From the NCBI RefSeq assembly GCF_000419685.1, contig NZ_ATTM01000001.1, positions 496,001-560,000 of the forward strand: 64,000 bases of DNA, given 5' to 3'. Below are positions 42,317-51,097 of the stretch, in pieces; the first letter of the stretch is position 1, and each line of letters begins with the position of its first letter. The translations under genes were made by a program, and so were the position numbers. The notes under the pieces were generated by a model. The model ran no database searches. It was not told where the DNA came from and worked only from the letters and a program-made list of their open reading frames with translations. Origin of the DNA: Flavobacterium antarcticum DSM 19726 (GTDB lineage Bacteria; Bacteroidota; Bacteroidia; Flavobacteriales; Flavobacteriaceae).

Positions 42317-44002
42317 ATGAAAAATATTTTCTTTTTGTTGATTCTTTTTGGTTCAACGGTATTATTTGGACAGGAAGATACTTCGTCACTCCGTTTATCG
42401 CCTAGTAATTCGCATGATTTATATATTCGTTTTGAAAATGGGATAATTAATGCAGGTAATTTGCAATTTACAAATCAAGCAAATAGTGCAATTCAAGGTT
42501 TTGAACATTTACAGAAAGCGTATGGTATTGAGTTACTTCGTGGAATTCAACTTTCAGAGGAGCAATTTTCTGCAATGGAGGAAAAAGAAGCACTAGTGAG
42601 TAAAACATCGGATAAAGTAGCCATTCTAAGATCCATTTTTCAAATAAAAATCGACAATCCTACAAACGAGAATTTATACAATTTAGGATTGCAATTGCAA
42701 AAATTAAAAGGAGTTGTGTACTGCAGTCTGATTAGTGCTGAAGCGATTAAACCTCCAGCAGATATTCCGCCTACGACTTCGAATTATCAAGCACAACAAG
42801 GATACATTGGAGCAAATCCTGGTGTAAATATGCAGTACGCTTGGGATAATTTTCAAACAGGAACAGGAATTACCATCCGAAATATAGAATATGGAATAAA
42901 TTTAAATCACGAAGAGTTTGTAGGAACTGGAGCAAGTATTGCAACAGGTATGAATATTAGCACTGATGCAGGTTTAGATTATACGGAACATGGAACTTGT
43001 GTTTTTGGTGTTGTATATGCGAATAAAGGAACATACGGTGTTTCAGGTTTGGCTCATGGAGCTACTGCAATGATTTTGTATCCGGAGTGGCAACAATCAG
43101 GTTACAATAGAATAAATGCGGTAACTCAAGCAGTTGCAAATGCGCAAACTGGTGATGTTGTCATTTATGAAATGCAAGATACGGGTCAAAATGGTGAGTA
43201 CGTTGTGGCAGAAATCAATCAAGTAGTTTATGACTTAACTGTTGCAGGAAATGCTATTGGAGCAATAATAGTTGCAGCGGCAGGAAATGGAAGCCAAAAT
43301 TTAGATGGAGCTTACTATACATCGTACATGAATCGAGGTGATAGTGGAGCAATAATTGTTGGTGGTGGCTCTTCAAATACCAGTCATAGCAAATTGTATT
43401 TTAGTACGTACGGTTCACGTGTCAATGTGCAAGGTTGGGGACAAAATGTCTATACAACTGGGTATATTCCCGAGCTAAATGGTTTTAAATTCAGTAATGA
43501 TTTCAATCAATCTTATACACCATTGTTTAACGGAACAAGTTCAGCAACACCTATTGTAGCTTCTTGTGTAGCCGTTTTGCAGTCGTACCATCATAGTTTA
43601 ACGGGAACTTATTTAACCGCTTTGCAAATGCGAGCTATCTTGCAAGAAACAGGTATTCCGCAAACCAGTACTTTCCAAGGAAATATTGGGCCGTTTCCAA
43701 ATATGCAGTCAGCGATGCAAAAGGTGTATAATGATTATTTATTAGAAGTAAAAAGCAATACGAAACCAACGTTCAGTATTGCACCAAATCCAGCGACAAA
43801 CTTTCTAAATATAGTTGCTTCTCCTGAATTTTCAGAAGGTTCTTCAGTAGCGGTTTACAATAACTTGGGACAAAAAGTACTTTCAGCACACTTAAATCAA
43901 CAAGCTCAAATTGACGTAAGTAATTTAGCAAAAGGAGTTTATTTTGTACAAATTAACTCTAAAAACGGATTTTCAGCGACACAAAAAGTGGTGAAGCAGT
44001 AA
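42317..44002 (+). CDS. S8 subtilase with a T9SS C-terminal sorting domain
   Basis: 561 residues. Signal peptide MKNIFFLLILFGSTVLFGQ. The subtilisin-like core has His225 in EHGTCVFG, the oxyanion Asn324 in AAGNG and Ser408 in NGTSSATP. At the position of the catalytic Asp the sequence reads RNIEYGINLNHEEF, so Glu191 (or Asn189) replaces the usual DTG; activity may be altered. The last about 75 residues (FSIAPNPATNFLNIVAS...GVYFVQINSKNGFSATQKVVK) form a type A sorting domain that sends the protein across the outer membrane by the Por/T9SS machinery. Single-gene unit. Confidence 0.9.
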   Translation: MKNIFFLLILFGSTVLFGQEDTSSLRLSPSNSHDLYIRFENGIINAGNLQFTNQANSAIQGFEHLQKAYGIELLRGIQLSEEQFSAMEEKEALVSKTSDKVAILRSIFQIKIDNPTNENLYNLGLQLQKLKGVVYCSLISAEAIKPPADIPPTTSNYQAQQGYIGANPGVNMQYAWDNFQTGTGITIRNIEYGINLNHEEFVGTGASIATGMNISTDAGLDYTEHGTCVFGVVYANKGTYGVSGLAHGATAMILYPEWQQSGYNRINAVTQAVANAQTGDVVIYEMQDTGQNGEYVVAEINQVVYDLTVAGNAIGAIIVAAAGNGSQNLDGAYYTSYMNRGDSGAIIVGGGSSNTSHSKLYFSTYGSRVNVQGWGQNVYTTGYIPELNGFKFSNDFNQSYTPLFNGTSSATPIVASCVAVLQSYHHSLTGTYLTALQMRAILQETGIPQTSTFQGNIGPFPNMQSAMQKVYNDYLLEVKSNTKPTFSIAPNPATNFLNIVASPEFSEGSSVAVYNNLGQKVLSAHLNQQAQIDVSNLAKGVYFVQINSKNGFSATQKVVKQ

Positions 44003-44005
44003 TAT

Positions 44006-44848
44006 TTATGATTGGAGAAAATCAATAATTTGTTTGTACACTTTTTCGTCGTGCAAACTATGACCTAAACCTTGCGTTTCTATAAGATTTGCGTTTTCCC
44101 AAGAAGCGGCGATTTTTTGGCCTTCGCCAAAGGCAACCACGTCGTCGTGTACATCATGAAAGAGTAAACCCGGAATCTGAATTTCTTTGGCGAAAGCCGC
44201 CATCGAAAACGCATCGATTTCTGAATTGAATTTTTCTGAAAAATGAGCTTCAAGAAAAGTATTCATTCGCTTATTCAAGCTTAAAAGTTGTACGTAATTT
44301 CCAATCAACGTTTTCAAATCCGATGGCGCTCCAAGAATTACCATCTTTTTTAGAAATTCACTTTTAAAATGCGATTGAAAATAAATACAAGCCGCACCAC
44401 CTATGGAATGTCCAATTAAGACGGTCGGTTGATAGTGTTGTACTGCCGTTTCAATATAACTCGCATATTTTACTACGTTAAATTCTTTACCACCAGAAAG
44501 TCCGTGACCTGGAGCGTCAAGTGCAACAATCGTACTTCCGGTTTGTTGTAAATAGGGAAGTAATTTTTCCCAACGTGAGGTATTACTTTCCCAACCGTGA
44601 ACAAGCAGAATTGTATTTGAATTCCCTTTCCAAGTATAAGTTTCCAAAAAGTATTTGTCCGAATCAAAATTTTGCAAGGGGACATTCTGCAACATTTCCG
44701 GTAAGTTTTCTTTATGCAACTTCCCTTTTCTTGGTTCGCTAAATAAACGATACGCAATAAGTGCTGCCTTTTTAGGTTGAAAGTAACTTGCTACGTTCAA
44801 CCCAAAGCCAACTGATTTCGTAAGAAGGAAATATTTTATTTTTTTCAT
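44006..44848 (-). CDS. alpha/beta hydrolase
   Basis: 280 residues, no cleaved signal peptide. HGxxx oxyanion segment LVHGWESNTSRWEKLLPYL, nucleophile elbow GHSIGGAA, acid near HDVHDDVVAFGEG and the final His in GLGHSLHDE. It is a cytosolic carboxylesterase- or lipase-like enzyme of unassigned substrate. It is convergent with the subtilase gene, only 3 nt apart at their stops. Confidence 0.85.
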   Translation of the reverse strand: MKKIKYFLLTKSVGFGLNVASYFQPKKAALIAYRLFSEPRKGKLHKENLPEMLQNVPLQNFDSDKYFLETYTWKGNSNTILLVHGWESNTSRWEKLLPYLQQTGSTIVALDAPGHGLSGGKEFNVVKYASYIETAVQHYQPTVLIGHSIGGAACIYFQSHFKSEFLKKMVILGAPSDLKTLIGNYVQLLSLNKRMNTFLEAHFSEKFNSEIDAFSMAAFAKEIQIPGLLFHDVHDDVVAFGEGQKIAASWENANLIETQGLGHSLHDEKVYKQIIDFLQS

Positions 44849-44876
44849 AAAAAAAAACCTCGAATTTCGAGGCTTA
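44849..44876 (-). terminator. terminator after the DUF164 gene
   Basis: CCTCGA / TCGAGG stem with an ATT loop; the run of A on its left is a U-tract on the minus strand. It sits directly upstream of the hydrolase start. Confidence 0.72.
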
Positions 44877-44886
44877 AGATATTTTT

Positions 44887-45666
44887 TTAGATACTTGAGA
44901 ACAAGCTTTCCATTTTTTCTCTTTCTTCTTCTGCAAGAACGCTGTCTACTAAAATTCGACCCGAGTGCTCATCAGTAATGATTTTCTTACGAGCTGCAAT
45001 TTCCACTTGTGTTTGTGGTGGAATCGTAAAGAAAGAACCTGCCGAAGCACCTCTTTCAATAGAAACTACTGCTAAACCGTTTCTTACACTGCTTCTGATT
45101 CTTTTGTAAGCGGCTAACAAACGAGGTTCGATTAACGCTTCATATTCAGCTGATTTTTTATTCAAAAATTCTTCTTCTTTAGAAGTTTCAGCCATAATTG
45201 CATCTAATTCAGATTTTTTATGACCTAAATGAGAAGTCTTTTGCTCTAAACGTTCCGTAGAAGTTTCGATGATTTGTTTTTTGTATTCCATCGAAGCTTT
45301 CATTTCTTTGATGTGCTTTTCAGCCAATTGAATTTCCAATTCTTGGTATTCAACTTCTTTTGTCAACGAATTGAATTCACGGTTGTTACGAACCGTTTCT
45401 TGTTGTTTTGTGTATTTTTTAATCGATTCTTGGTGCTCGTCAATGGCATTTTTCTTGCTTTTGATTTGCTCTTCCATCGATTCCAAATCTGCTTTTAATT
45501 TTTCAGAACGTGAATTAAGACCCGCCACTTCATCTTCTAAATCTTCAACCTCTAAAGGAAGTTCACCTCTTACGTTTCTGATTTCGTCGATTCTCGTGTC
45601 AATCAATTGTAAATCGTAAATTGCTCTTAATTTGTCTTCAACACTCAATTCTTTTGTAGTCGCCAT
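44887..45666 (-). CDS. coiled-coil protein of the DUF164/zf-RING_7 family lacking zinc cysteines
   Basis: 259 residues. About residues 15-175 form a long antiparallel coiled coil (LEDEVAGLNSRSEKLKADLESM, YTKQQETVRNNREFNSLTKEVEYQE) typical of DUF164/C4-zinc-ribbon proteins; NNREFNSL is a family hallmark. The C-terminal segment aligns with the zinc ribbon (FFTIPPQTQVEIAARKKIITDEHSGRIL) but the four expected Cys are gone (ASAGS and DEHSGR instead of CxxC). Function in bacteria is not established; adjacency to nif3-like, only 3 nt away, is conserved in the phylum. Confidence 0.85.
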   Translation of the reverse strand: MATTKELSVEDKLRAIYDLQLIDTRIDEIRNVRGELPLEVEDLEDEVAGLNSRSEKLKADLESMEEQIKSKKNAIDEHQESIKKYTKQQETVRNNREFNSLTKEVEYQELEIQLAEKHIKEMKASMEYKKQIIETSTERLEQKTSHLGHKKSELDAIMAETSKEEEFLNKKSAEYEALIEPRLLAAYKRIRSSVRNGLAVVSIERGASAGSFFTIPPQTQVEIAARKKIITDEHSGRILVDSVLAEEEREKMESLFSSI

Positions 45667-45669
45667 ATA

Positions 45670-46764
45670 TTATAAGTACTTAACAGGATTTGTATTTTCT
45701 TCTGATAAAATGATTGCAAAATTAGGCATTTTTTTCGTAAGATAATCAACAATATAATTTTTTGTATACCGTTCGCTTTCAAAATGACCAATATCAGCCA
45801 AAAGCAATTGACTTTCAGCTTCATAGAACTGATGGTATTTTAAATCAGCTGTTAAAAAAGCGTCTGCACCTGCCTGAATTGCTTTAGAAATCGCTTCGCT
45901 TCCCGAACCTCCTAGAACGGCAACTTTCTTGATTTTTTTATTTAAAAAAGTACTGTGCCGAATTCCGTCGGCTTTCATTTTGGTTTTTACCAATTGTAGA
46001 AACTCCATTTCATCCATTTCTTCAGGAAGTTCGCCAATCATTCCTAAACCGATATTTTGATGTAGATTTTGCAAATCATACAATTCATAAGCGACTTCTT
46101 CGTAAATATGATTTTCAAATAAAGCTTGCAGAATTTGGCGTTGCAAATGTTTTTCAAAGGTGACTTCGATTTTAATTTCGTCTGCTTGTACAAATTCATT
46201 TCTAGCTCCAATTACAGGATTGCTGTCGCCCGTTCCTTTATACGTTCCGGTTCCATTTGAATTAAAACTGCAATTTTCATAATTCCCAATAGTTCCTGCA
46301 CCCGCTTGAAATAAAGCAGTTCTGACTTTTTCTGCATTTTCAGGAGTAGTAAAAGTGATTAATTTCTGAATGAAATTCGACTTTGGAATTAGAATTTTAG
46401 TGTTTATCAATCCTAAAGCGTCGCAGAAAATTTTGTTCACGCCGTTTTTATGATTGTCCAAAGCCGTATGAACCGCATAAATCGCGATGTCATTTTTGAT
46501 GGCTTTTATAAGGGAACGTTCGACGTAGTTTTTACCAATAATTTTTTTCAAACCCGAAAATAGGATTGGGTGAAAACATACCACTAGATTGCATTTTTTA
46601 GCAATTGCTTCATCAATAACACGTTCTAAAGCATCGTGACAAACTAAAACGCCTGAACAATTTTCTTCTTTGTTTCCAACCAATAAGCCAACATTATCAA
46701 AGGTTTCGGCATAGGCCAATGGCGCCATTTCTTCTAAAACGGCTAAAATTTCTTTTATTTTCAT
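45670..46764 (-). CDS. Nif3-like dinuclear metal centre protein
   Basis: 364 residues from ATG 46764; a longer frame to 46797 adds residues (MKANTIFKSKI) that are not family-like, and MKIKEILAVLEEMAPLAYAETFDNVG is the standard start. Motifs: CFHPILFSGLKKI (metal-binding His), VHTALDNHKNGVN and, near the end, DIGHFESE. The central insertion (about 125-235, with TFTTPENAEKVRTALFQAGAGTIGNYENCSF) is the PII/CutA-like domain usual in Bacteroidota homologs. It forms hexamers with two metals per subunit and may be a hydrolase; the cellular role is uncertain. It overlaps no gene and is followed at 3 nt by the DUF164 gene. Confidence 0.92.
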   Translation of the reverse strand: MKIKEILAVLEEMAPLAYAETFDNVGLLVGNKEENCSGVLVCHDALERVIDEAIAKKCNLVVCFHPILFSGLKKIIGKNYVERSLIKAIKNDIAIYAVHTALDNHKNGVNKIFCDALGLINTKILIPKSNFIQKLITFTTPENAEKVRTALFQAGAGTIGNYENCSFNSNGTGTYKGTGDSNPVIGARNEFVQADEIKIEVTFEKHLQRQILQALFENHIYEEVAYELYDLQNLHQNIGLGMIGELPEEMDEMEFLQLVKTKMKADGIRHSTFLNKKIKKVAVLGGSGSEAISKAIQAGADAFLTADLKYHQFYEAESQLLLADIGHFESERYTKNYIVDYLTKKMPNFAIILSEENTNPVKYL

Positions 46765-46858
46765 TATTTTGCTTTTGAAAATAGTATTAGCTTTCAAAGA
46801 TAAAGAAGATAACTTTTGAAATTGGATTTCAACAGAAAATTAAGTTGTCCGATTTTTG

Positions 46859-46866
46859 TATATTTG
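46859..46866 (+). promoter_or_regulatory. -7 promoter box of the toxin-antitoxin pair
   Basis: TATATTTG, an exact TAnnTTTG match. Transcription would start near 46873, so translation must start at 46880 or 46886, not at an upstream ATG (46856). Confidence 0.6.
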
Positions 46867-46879
46867 TAAATCAAACAAA

Positions 46880-47227
46880 ATGGTTATGAAAACGCTCACA
46901 ATAAAAGTCGATGAAAATTCCATAAAAGGCATGGCTTTTTTGGAGTTTATAGAAGCTTTATATTCAGAACAAGGTGATGTGCAACTTAGTGCAATTGATG
47001 GCGTGCCGATAAATAATCGTCCCGAATCTGGTAGCAATTTCGTGGCTGAAAGTGGAGCAAAATATAAAACGAGTCGTAAAACTAAAAAAGAGCCTAAACC
47101 GAATTTGGAAACAGAAGAAAGTCCCTATAATCCAGAATTTGTAAAAATGGTTTTGGAGGCTGCCAAAGGTCCGACAACAAGAGTAATTGATCCAAGCGAT
47201 ATATGGGGAAGTTTAGGGTTGAAATAA
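46880..47227 (+). CDS. antitoxin of a YoeB-type system
   Basis: 115 residues (MVMKTLTIKVDENSIKG...), start chosen downstream of the promoter box; MKTL at 46886 is an alternative. The N-terminus is a short beta-strand/helix unit (TLTIKVDENSIKGMAFLEFIEAL), like DUF2683-type antitoxins, with a disordered Lys/Pro-rich middle and a C-terminal helix (NPEFVKMVLEAAKGPTTRVIDPSDIWGSLGL) that should wrap the toxin. The stop overlaps the toxin start by 25 nt, so the pair is translationally coupled. Probably autoregulates its promoter. Confidence 0.82.
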   Translation: MVMKTLTIKVDENSIKGMAFLEFIEALYSEQGDVQLSAIDGVPINNRPESGSNFVAESGAKYKTSRKTKKEPKPNLETEESPYNPEFVKMVLEAAKGPTTRVIDPSDIWGSLGLK

Positions 47228-47484
47228 AGGCAGAAGCAGAAAAGCAAATTGCACAACATTACAAGTCCGGAAATCGCGGAAGTATAAAGAAAATTCAGAA
47301 AATTCTTCAAGATTTAATTGAACATCCGTTTGAAGGTGAGGGGAATCCAGAACCATTAAAATATGAATTGGATGGGTTTTGGTCTAGAAGAATAAATCAG
47401 AAAGATAGATTAGTTTATTTTGTTGAAGCTGAAATTGTAACAGTATTCGTCATTTCCGCCATGGGTCATTATTCCGATAAATAA
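47203..47484 (+). CDS. yoeB: YoeB-family mRNA interferase toxin
   Basis: 93 residues. RelE/YoeB fold with the diagnostic block GNPEPLKYELDGFWSRRINQKDRLVYFV: Glu50, Arg69 and the C-terminal His89-Tyr90 (in AMGHYSDK) correspond to catalytic E46, R65, H83 and Y84 of E. coli YoeB. It cleaves mRNA in the ribosomal A site during stress. The antitoxin lies just upstream and overlapping; lpxK starts only 3 nt after its stop. Confidence 0.9.
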   Translation: MGKFRVEIKAEAEKQIAQHYKSGNRGSIKKIQKILQDLIEHPFEGEGNPEPLKYELDGFWSRRINQKDRLVYFVEAEIVTVFVISAMGHYSDK

Positions 47485-47487
47485 TTT

Positions 47488-48510
47488 ATGAAATTTCTCC
47501 GCATACTACTTTTTCCTTTCGCCATAATTTATGGTTTCATTACTTCAATTCGAAATTTCTTTTTTGATAAAGGCATTTTGAAATCCACATCGTTTGATAT
47601 TCCAGTTATTGCTGTTGGAAATTTAAGCGTGGGTGGAACCGGTAAAACTCCCCAAATTGAATATCTAATCCGATTGCTTTCAGAAAAATATAAAATTGCC
47701 ACTTTAAGTCGCGGATATAAAAGGAAATCGGAAGGTTTTGTTTTGGCTAATGCAACTTCAAATGCAGAAATTTTAGGCGACGAACCTTTTCAGTATTTTC
47801 AAAAATTCCGCCAAATCCAAGTGGCTGTTGACGCCAACCGAACGAATGGAATTCAACAATTATTGGCACAAAAAAATCCACCCGAAATTATTTTACTCGA
47901 TGATGCTTTTCAACACCGAAAGGTAAAAGCAGATTTATACATTTTGTTGACAGCATATACTGATTTGTATTGCGATGATTTTATGCTGCCAACGGGAAAT
48001 CTACGCGAAAGTAGGAGTGGAGCGCATCGTGCGACAATTGTTATTATAACAAAATGTCCACCAACACTTTCGCTTGACGAAAAAAATAAAATTAAGGCGA
48101 AATTAAAGTTGAATTCGAATCAGCAATTATTTTTCACTGCAATAAATTACGATGATGCTGCATTTTCAAAAAGTGGGCAAATTCCCGTTGCTGAAATCCA
48201 AAAATTGGATAAAATACTTCTTGCCGGAATTGCGAAACCCGAACCATTTTTCGATTATTTGAAGAAAGAAGATGATGAAGTTATGAAATTTCCCGACCAT
48301 CATGATTTTTCTGAAAATGAGATTTCAGATATTATAACCAAAGCAAACAACAAATTAATTGTTACAACCGAGAAGGATTATGTTCGAATTGCGGATAAAT
48401 TTCCCGAAGAACAATTGTTTTATTTACCGATTAAAAGCGAGTTTCTTGGAAATGCAAATGTGTTTGACAAATCGATTTTAGACTTTGTTGAACAGTTTTC
48501 AACTAAATAA
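47488..48510 (+). CDS. lpxK: tetraacyldisaccharide 4'-kinase
   Basis: 340 residues. LpxK phosphorylates the 4' position of the lipid A precursor at the inner-membrane surface. An N-terminal membrane-associated helix (FLRILLFPFAIIYGFI) and Walker A as GNLSVGGTGKTP (44-55) are visible, as are LSRGYKRKS, GDEPFQYF, DDAFQHRKV and TTEKDYVRI. The stop codon overlaps the convergent alr gene by 8 nt, with no terminator between them. Confidence 0.94.
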   Translation: MKFLRILLFPFAIIYGFITSIRNFFFDKGILKSTSFDIPVIAVGNLSVGGTGKTPQIEYLIRLLSEKYKIATLSRGYKRKSEGFVLANATSNAEILGDEPFQYFQKFRQIQVAVDANRTNGIQQLLAQKNPPEIILLDDAFQHRKVKADLYILLTAYTDLYCDDFMLPTGNLRESRSGAHRATIVIITKCPPTLSLDEKNKIKAKLKLNSNQQLFFTAINYDDAAFSKSGQIPVAEIQKLDKILLAGIAKPEPFFDYLKKEDDEVMKFPDHHDFSENEISDIITKANNKLIVTTEKDYVRIADKFPEEQLFYLPIKSEFLGNANVFDKSILDFVEQFSTK

Positions 48511-49651
48511 TCTTTCGCGGAATTCCTTTATCCAAACGTGTCAATAATTCGTAATTTAAGGTATTGCTAAAATCGCTAAATGAGGCGATTGAAATTGAAA
48601 TATCTTCCTGATTTCCTATTAATACAGCTTCATCGCCTTTCTTTACAGTTTCTAAATCACTTACATTGACGGTTAACATATTCATATTTACCGTTCCAAT
48701 GACCATACACCGTTTTCCGTTAATCAAAACCCGTCCGTGATTACTCAATGACCGACTGTAACCATGTGAATAACCAACAGGAATAACGGCAACCTTCATT
48801 TTTTCCGAAGCCATAAAACTCGTTCCGTAACCAATATAATCACCCGGATTGACTTTTTTGACACTCATCACTTCACTTTTCCAAGAAATTATCCGTTGCA
48901 ATGGGTCTTTTTTTATCTTTTTAGAATTCAAATAATGGACAAAAACTTCGGGACTCGACCACAATCCGTATTGCATAATTCCGATACGAACTAAATCCAT
49001 TCGAGTTTCAGGAAACATGATTGATGCTGCTGAACAAGCGGAATGTTTGATATTTGGAACCAAATTTTCCTTTCTAAAAAAAGTTTCGGCTGTGGTAAAA
49101 TTTGAAATTTGTTTCTCTATTCTGTAAAAATTAGAAACACTTTCCGCACCGGCAAAATGCGTACAAAGTCCTTCGAAAATCAATGTATCTGTGTTTTCTT
49201 TCAACATTTTTGAAACCCACAAAAGTTCACTTTTTTCAAAACCCGTTCGGTTCATGCCAGTTTCTACTTCTATATGAATGGTTGCTTTTTTGTTTAATTT
49301 TTTGGCAATTTTAATCGTTTTCTGCATTCTGATTTTATCAAAAACGTAAAATGAAACATTGTTTTCTATTGCCCAAAAAATATCTTCGTCCGAAACAAAT
49401 CCCATAATCAATATTGAAACTTTGTCTTGCAATTCTTTTTTGACCGCTCGTGCTTCATCCGCATCAAAAACCGAAAAATGAGTTACGCCGCAAGAAAATG
49501 CGCTTCGAACAAATTCAGGAATTCCGTGTCCGTAAGCATTTCCCTTGACTACAGACGAAAGAATTACTTTTTTACCGTATAATTTTTTTAGAAAGTCAAT
49601 GTTATTTTGAAGCGCGTTTTGATTGATTTCTATATGAGAATTAGTGTGCAT
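48503..49651 (-). CDS. alr: alanine racemase
   Basis: 382 residues from ATG 49651 (MHTNSHIEINQNALQNNIDFL), preferred to a frame extended to 49693. It makes D-Ala for peptidoglycan. PLP Lys36 in SSVVKGNAYGHG, the catalytic Tyr in YIGYGTSFMASE and the GYSHGYSR segment are present. The substrate-binding motif usually MVGRVSMDQ reads MVIGTVNMNMLTV, so the expected Asp is Asn, a departure that may be neutral. It overlaps the upstream M20 gene by 11 nt. Whether it is the main racemase cannot be told. Confidence 0.87.
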   Translation of the reverse strand: MHTNSHIEINQNALQNNIDFLKKLYGKKVILSSVVKGNAYGHGIPEFVRSAFSCGVTHFSVFDADEARAVKKELQDKVSILIMGFVSDEDIFWAIENNVSFYVFDKIRMQKTIKIAKKLNKKATIHIEVETGMNRTGFEKSELLWVSKMLKENTDTLIFEGLCTHFAGAESVSNFYRIEKQISNFTTAETFFRKENLVPNIKHSACSAASIMFPETRMDLVRIGIMQYGLWSSPEVFVHYLNSKKIKKDPLQRIISWKSEVMSVKKVNPGDYIGYGTSFMASEKMKVAVIPVGYSHGYSRSLSNHGRVLINGKRCMVIGTVNMNMLTVNVSDLETVKKGDEAVLIGNQEDISISIASFSDFSNTLNYELLTRLDKGIPRKII

Positions 49652-50789
49652 GGTGAATTTCTTTAATAATTTGGTAAAACATTTTAGCTCCAATTGGAAT
49701 TAATTCGTCGGGGAAATCGTAGTCCGGATTGTGTAAGGAAGGAACATTTTCACCCGCTCCTAAACCAAACATCGCTCCAGGAAAATATTCGGTAAATAAG
49801 CCAAAATCTTCTCCCCAACTGAATGGTGTTTCTTTTTCGAATATATCATAACCGTTGATTTCTGCTGCTTTTCGAATGAAGGAAACTGCTTCCTTGTTAT
49901 TTTCATTGGCACGAAATTGTTGGGCCCAATCAATTGTAGGTTTTAGTTTGTGACTCGTTGCAATTTGTGTCACAGAATCAATTAATTCTCGTTGGATTCG
50001 ATCCATATTTTTATTGCTGTTGCTTCTAATGGTAAAATGAATTTCTCCAAAACCAGCAGAAACGCCGTATGCTTTTTTACCCATATTAATGTAAATTGGA
50101 GTAATCAAACAATAGCTTTCCAGCGAAATATCACTTTGGATTTTAAGATTGAAATTTGAAATAATTTCTGAAATTGCTAAAGCAGGATTTATTCCGTTTT
50201 CAGGTTCCCCAGCATGCGCTGTTTTTCCCGAAAGTTGAATAATCATACTGTTTACCGCACAAGAAAAAGTCTCATTTTTTACTACAATTTGACCTAAAGA
50301 AAAACCAGGCAAATTGTGTAAAGCAAAAACGAAATCAGGTTTAATTTGATTGAAAAGCGGGTCATTTAACACTCTTTTTGCTCCTTCGCCGTCTTCTTCC
50401 GCAGGTTGAAAAAGCAAATGAACCGTTCCATTAAAATTATTTTCGTCTGAAAGTAAGGTTGCAACACCACATAAAATCGCCATGTGTCCGTCGTGTCCAC
50501 ATTTATGCGAAACTCCTTCAATACCTGATTTATGCTCGAAGTTATTAATTTCTTGAATAGGTAAAGCATCCAATTCACAACGAATTAAAGTCGTAGGACC
50601 AGGATTTTTACCTTTGAAAGTTGCTAATATTCCTGTTTCGCCAATGGGATGTAGTATTTCTGTTGAATTGCATTCTGATATAAATTCAATTATTCGTTTG
50701 GCGGTTTTAAATTCTAATCCTGAAAGTTCAGGATTTTGGTGTAAAATATGTCGTAATTCGATGAGTTGTTGGATGGTTTCTTTTTTCAT
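49641..50789 (-). CDS. M20-family amidohydrolase (HipO/AmaA-like)
   Basis: 382 residues, cytosolic. Metal-binding and catalytic landmarks: GHKCGHDGHMAIL, FQPAEEDGEGAKR and SLHNPDYDFPD, plus a dimerisation insert. This is the M20D group that removes acyl groups from N-acyl amino acids, such as hippurate-like substrates or N-acetyl-diaminopimelate. The 11-nt overlap with alr suggests that both act in amino-acid or cell-wall precursor metabolism. The exact substrate is not determinable. Confidence 0.88.
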   Translation of the reverse strand: MKKETIQQLIELRHILHQNPELSGLEFKTAKRIIEFISECNSTEILHPIGETGILATFKGKNPGPTTLIRCELDALPIQEINNFEHKSGIEGVSHKCGHDGHMAILCGVATLLSDENNFNGTVHLLFQPAEEDGEGAKRVLNDPLFNQIKPDFVFALHNLPGFSLGQIVVKNETFSCAVNSMIIQLSGKTAHAGEPENGINPALAISEIISNFNLKIQSDISLESYCLITPIYINMGKKAYGVSAGFGEIHFTIRSNSNKNMDRIQRELIDSVTQIATSHKLKPTIDWAQQFRANENNKEAVSFIRKAAEINGYDIFEKETPFSWGEDFGLFTEYFPGAMFGLGAGENVPSLHNPDYDFPDELIPIGAKMFYQIIKEIHHAH

Positions 50790-51043
50790 GTTTAGTAATA
50801 TAGGATAATTTCACACCTTGCTTTTTTAAACGAACCTATCAGATCATTTTTCAAAAAAAGTAAAACTCATCATTCGAAGATAAGATGGGATTTTTCAATG
50901 CAACAGAATAAAAGTGCACACTTAAATGAATGGAGAGGCGGTGGATATTGTCGCTTTTAACAAATATAAGAAAAACCGACTCTATTTTAGACCCGTTTTA
51001 AGGAGTTCTTGTGAAAATGAAGCATTCTCATCGTAATATTTGC

Positions 51044-51051
51044 TATTTTTG
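51044..51051 (+). promoter_or_regulatory. -7 promoter box upstream of pnp
   Basis: TATTTTTG fits TAnnTTTG, 20 nt before ATG 51071 and 47 nt before ATG 51098. It is the only recognised feature in the 281-nt gap 50790-51070, where no ORF was found. Confidence 0.5.
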
Positions 51052-51097
51052 GTAGAAGAATTATTTTTAAATGCAACAATTCAATAGTAAAAAAAAT

